Positions 60,961 through 64,000 of a stretch of 64,000 nucleotides of DNA are shown here, one piece after another; position 1 is the stretch's first letter, and each line of letters opens with the position of its first letter. Origin of the DNA: CAZUTO01 sp964623085 (GTDB lineage: Bacteria; Pseudomonadota; Gammaproteobacteria; Pseudomonadales; GM7GCV1). Where the stretch lies: positions 124,001 through 188,000 of the forward strand of contig CAZUTO010000001.1 in NCBI GenBank assembly GCA_964623085.1. The letters are read 5' to 3'. The notes under the pieces are model-generated. The model was not told the DNA's origin. It saw only the letters and a list, made by a program, of their open reading frames with translations, and searched no databases. A program made the translations under genes and the position numbers.

Positions 60961-61665
60961 CTATACCGCTCTCTGGAACAGCATCGAGCGAATATGCCCA
61001 ATCGCTTTCGTAGGATTCAGCCCTTTAGGACATACTGAGACGCAATTTTGAATCCCGTGACAGCGAAATACCGAAAACGGATCTTGTAAATCTGCAAGGC
61101 GTTCTTCAGTTGCTGTATCACGAGTATCTGCAATAAAGCGGTATGCCTGTAAAAGCGCTGCAGGGCCCAGAAACTTATCTGGATTCCACCAAAATGATGG
61201 GCAGCTCGTTGAACAACAAGCACAAAGGATACATTCATAAAGTCCATCTAGCTTAGAGCGTTGTTCAGGAGACTGTAGGCGTTCTTGCTCAGGCGCCGGA
61301 GTGTCATTTTGCAGAAACGGCTTAATCTTTTCGTACTGTGTGTAAAACTGAGTCATATCAACGACTAAGTCTCTAATCACAGGCAAGCCAGGTAGCGGCC
61401 GTAAAACAAGCTTTCCGCCCTTAACGACATCATTGATGGGAGTGATGCAGGCTAGACCATTCTTACCACCCATGTTCATACCGTCAGAACCACACACACC
61501 CTCGCGGCACGAGCGCCTAAAAGATAGCGACGGTTCTTGCTGTTTAAGCAATTCGAGAACATCTAGCACCATGAGGTTTTTGCCTCCAGTATCTAGTTGG
61601 TATTCCTTCATAGAAGGCTCTGAGTCCGTTTCCGGGTTATATCTATATATGCTGACTGTTAACAC
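60961..61665 (-). CDS. sdhB: Succinate dehydrogenase iron-sulfur subunit
   Basis: SdhB passes electrons from the FAD of SdhA to the quinone site. The 234-residue product has the [2Fe-2S] cysteines (SCREGVCGSDGMNMGG), the [4Fe-4S] motif (CILCACCSTSC) and the [3Fe-4S] motif (CHGIQNCVSVCPKGLNP). Length is normal. It follows sdhA by 14 bases. The membrane subunits sdhC and sdhD are not seen upstream. Confidence 0.97.
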   Translation of the reverse strand: MLTVSIYRYNPETDSEPSMKEYQLDTGGKNLMVLDVLELLKQQEPSLSFRRSCREGVCGSDGMNMGGKNGLACITPINDVVKGGKLVLRPLPGLPVIRDLVVDMTQFYTQYEKIKPFLQNDTPAPEQERLQSPEQRSKLDGLYECILCACCSTSCPSFWWNPDKFLGPAALLQAYRFIADTRDTATEERLADLQDPFSVFRCHGIQNCVSVCPKGLNPTKAIGHIRSMLFQRAV

Positions 61666-61679
61666 GTCCTCGCCTCCTT

Positions 61680-63443
61680 TTAGTATACGCGTGGCTTAGG
61701 TTTAAACATTGGCACGTCTTTGGGCTCAAGATTAACCTTTCGCTGGCCAATCTTTTTATCGTCTTTCCAATAGAGTGAATGAACCATCCAATTTTCATCG
61801 TCACGATCTGGAAAATCCTCCCGCGAGTGTGCACCTCGAGACTCTTCTCGCACTGACGCGACTTGCGCAGTTGCTTCGGCGGTCTCGAACAAATTTTGCA
61901 GTTCGAGTGCTTCGATACGCGCGGTGTTGAATACCTTACTACTATCGCGTAATCCTACGTTTTCGGCGCGCTCCCGCAAGGCAACAAGTTCTTTCTTGCC
62001 GCGCTCCATATCTTCGCCAGTACGGAAGATACCGAAGCTTTCTTGCATAATTCGTTGCATTTCCGCACGAACTTCAGGCGCACTCTCACCATTTGGGTTG
62101 TTTTCAATCTTATTCAAACGAGCCATAGCGGTTTCGATATCAGACTCAGACTCGTCGTCCATGGTAATGCCATCTTTTAGCGCTTTTTCGAGATACAGCC
62201 CCGCTGCGCGACCAAATACGACTAAATCGAGTAGTGAGTTTCCGCCCAATCTATTTGCCCCATGAACCGAGACGCAAGCGATTTCTCCACAAGCATAGAG
62301 ACCTTCAACCACTTGATCGTTGCCATTTGCATCAACCGTCAGCGCTTGGCCATCTACATTCGTCGGAATGCCACCCATCATGTAGTGGCAAGTAGGTACA
62401 ACGGGAATAGGTTCTTTAGTGGGGTCCACATGAGCGAATGTCTTCGCTAGCTCCTGAATTCCTGGCAAACGTGTGTTCAACACTTCTGCACCAAGATGGT
62501 CGAGTTTTAGCATGACGTGATCGCCATTTTCTCCACAGCCTTTGCCATCACGCATTTCAGTAAACATAGAACGCGCTACCACATCACGACTAGCGAGATC
62601 TTTTGCATTGGGCGCATAACGCTCCATAAAGCGTTCGCCATCCTTGTTTATCAGATAGCCACCTTCGCCCCGGCAACCTTCGGTAACCAGAACTCCAGCA
62701 CCATAGATACCCGTTGGGTGAAACTGCCACATCTCCATATCTTGCACTGGGACGCCTGCACGAAGTGCCATGCCAACGCCGTCACCGCTATTGATATGTG
62801 CGTTGGTCGTAGATTGATAAATCCGCCCTGCACCGCCGGTAGCCAAGACTGTCGCTTTCGATTTAACGAATACTTGTTCGCCGGTCTCGATTTCAATCGC
62901 GATAACGCCAACTATTTGACCTTTCGCATTTCGCACTAAATCAACGGCATACCATTCGTTGAAAAAAGCAGTCTTATTTTTGACATTGCTTTGATACAGA
63001 GTGTGCAGCAATGCATGCCCGGTTCGATCTTCCGCCGCACAGGTACGAGCAGCTTGACCACCTTCGCCGTATTCTTTTGATTGACCTCCAAATGGACGCT
63101 GATATATACGGCCGTTTTCAAAACGAGAAAACGGTAATCCCATATGGTCTAGTTCGAGAATAGCCTCGGGGCCTTCCGAACACATATATTCAATCGCGTC
63201 TTGATCGCCAATGTAGTCCGAGCCTTTTACAGTGTCGTACATGTGCCAACGCCAATCGTCGTTGGGGTCTGCAGAACCAATTGCACAGGTAATGCCACCC
63301 TGTGCTGATACCGTATGGGAGCGTGTTGGGAACACCTTGGTTATCACCGCAGTTTTGAATCCTGATTGAGCCAGTTGCAGAGAGGCGCGCAATCCTGCTC
63401 CCCCGCCGCCAATGATTACTCCGTCAAATTCAATTGTCTTCAT
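61680..63443 (-). CDS. sdhA: Succinate dehydrogenase flavoprotein subunit
   Basis: SdhA oxidises succinate to fumarate with covalent FAD. The 587-residue product has the FAD loop GGGGAGLRASLQLA, the FAD-linked histidine (RSHTVSAQGGI), the substrate-binding RPFGGQSKEYGEG and the catalytic-arginine region (NRLGGNSLLDLVVFGRAAG). Length is normal. It is the first gene of the minus-strand TCA cluster; no sdhCD precedes it. Confidence 0.97.
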   Translation of the reverse strand: MKTIEFDGVIIGGGGAGLRASLQLAQSGFKTAVITKVFPTRSHTVSAQGGITCAIGSADPNDDWRWHMYDTVKGSDYIGDQDAIEYMCSEGPEAILELDHMGLPFSRFENGRIYQRPFGGQSKEYGEGGQAARTCAAEDRTGHALLHTLYQSNVKNKTAFFNEWYAVDLVRNAKGQIVGVIAIEIETGEQVFVKSKATVLATGGAGRIYQSTTNAHINSGDGVGMALRAGVPVQDMEMWQFHPTGIYGAGVLVTEGCRGEGGYLINKDGERFMERYAPNAKDLASRDVVARSMFTEMRDGKGCGENGDHVMLKLDHLGAEVLNTRLPGIQELAKTFAHVDPTKEPIPVVPTCHYMMGGIPTNVDGQALTVDANGNDQVVEGLYACGEIACVSVHGANRLGGNSLLDLVVFGRAAGLYLEKALKDGITMDDESESDIETAMARLNKIENNPNGESAPEVRAEMQRIMQESFGIFRTGEDMERGKKELVALRERAENVGLRDSSKVFNTARIEALELQNLFETAEATAQVASVREESRGAHSREDFPDRDDENWMVHSLYWKDDKKIGQRKVNLEPKDVPMFKPKPRVY

Positions 63444-64000
63444 GTTGTTTTATCACTCTCGCTTTAAGCGCGCCGCAGCGTCGCTGAAACAAAAAACCTC
63501 ACTCTCTAATTCAATATTTCAATGCTAAAACCAAGCAAAGAAAGCCCAAAATTAAAGAAAAAAGATCACGATTATAGCCACCGGATGTACTGAACAAGCT
63601 TTCAAAAAATTGGCTGCGTCAGACAATTAATACAGGATATCGACGGAACGCAAAAAACACTGTTTTTACACTAGCGTTAAAAACCGTGGATTCTACAGAC
63701 GCCTGCGCTCAAACTCAATAAACAAAGCAGTTTCTGCAACTTCTTTGAAGGGGATAAACTGACTTTTAGTGGATAATTCATCATTGCTTTTGATGATTCA
63801 ACATTTTAGGTGTCGGAAGACCAATAAATCCTGTTCACGAACTGCATACTTGCATGATTTTCTGTTTATAATGCGCGTCGATCGTTTATCTTCAAGCAGC
63901 TTAGGCTGTCAATTTGGTTGCCCTAAAGGGATTCTCGAGTTCTACTTTAGGAAAGTTAACCCGCCAAGGGCTACTGGAAACCAAACTTTGTCTGAGATAA
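63444..64000. other. Gene-free region upstream of sdhA
   Basis: These 557 bases hold no open frame that looks like a gene on either strand, including sdhC or sdhD. The region should hold the sdhA promoter on the minus strand. On the plus strand a TATAAT lies at 63867-63872, and downstream an inverted repeat CCTAAAG/CTTTAGG around 63922-63952 suggests a leader of a gene beyond the right edge. Confidence 0.6.
63867..63872 (+). promoter_or_regulatory. Possible rightward -10 box
   Basis: TATAAT followed by GCGCG lies 128 bases before the right edge. No good -35 at 16-18 bases upstream was found; TTGCAT is too close (11 bases). A rightward transcript for a gene beyond the window is plausible but unproven. 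Confidence 0.4.

Noticed and set aside
63444..63866. sdhC or sdhD upstream of sdhA
   Set aside because: No frame of suitable length with membrane helices was found on either strand.

Overview
The window is a stretch of gammaproteobacterial chromosome, probably from a marine heterotroph. The evidence is the pheT-ihfA-merR-tRNA-Pro arrangement, the YeaC, SixA, MiaE and PrmB families, msrPQ, the RimK/RimB pair and a VPLPA-CTERM protein. No integrase, transposase, prophage or CRISPR array was seen. Genus cannot be fixed from the sequence alone.

Layout. 1-3.1 kb: the end of pheT, ihfA, a MerR regulator and tRNA-Pro. 3.2-17.6 kb: a compact minus-strand cluster of 13 genes, nearly all for membrane, lipid-anchored or exported proteins. 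It holds one MotA/TolQ/ExbB-type proton-channel protein, two paralogous proteins that join a TolR/ExbD-type transmembrane helix to a coiled coil and a von Willebrand A domain, a degenerate actin/Hsp70-like protein with an FHA-like tail, a PEGA-SUMF1 protein, two TPR proteins, four lipoproteins and an M48 metalloprotease. I do not recognise this set as a named system, and it is the best candidate for an undescribed machine. 17.8-19.2 kb: hsp20, queD, tRNA-Val, tRNA-Asp and a copy of the tRNA-Asp 3' end. 19.6-28 kb: a VPLPA-CTERM protein, nadK, glpG, yeaC, apbE, pepN and msrPQ.

28-30.5 kb (minus): an aspartoacylase-family protein, RimK and RimB, likely a protein-glutamylation module. 30.7-38.1 kb (minus): a SAM methyltransferase that resembles PhcB, a double-kinase hybrid sensor, a receiver protein, a short condensation-type acyltransferase and a FadL-type channel. 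This looks like a Phc-type fatty-acid-methyl-ester signalling locus in which the sensor and its kinase-regulator are fused. A divergent gene encodes a protein with two HTH-like repeats. 39-45 kb: a small exported protein, a flavin reductase, miaE, a glycosyltransferase, a carbonic anhydrase plus SulP pair (probable bicarbonate uptake) and a cysteine-free ArsR regulator.

45-57.3 kb: housekeeping genes (dcyD, yajC, bcp, mdh, tRNA-Ala, aroC, a diguanylate cyclase, prmB, folE, sixA, a DUF4389 protein, gpsA, htpG with a clear sigma-32 promoter, and a GNAT acetyltransferase). 57.3-63.4 kb (minus): a TCA-cycle cluster sdhA-sdhB-lpdA-sucC-sucD that lacks sdhCD and sucAB. The last 557 bp hold no gene but contain a possible rightward promoter and leader hairpin.

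Functional names come from reading motifs by eye. No database search was possible.
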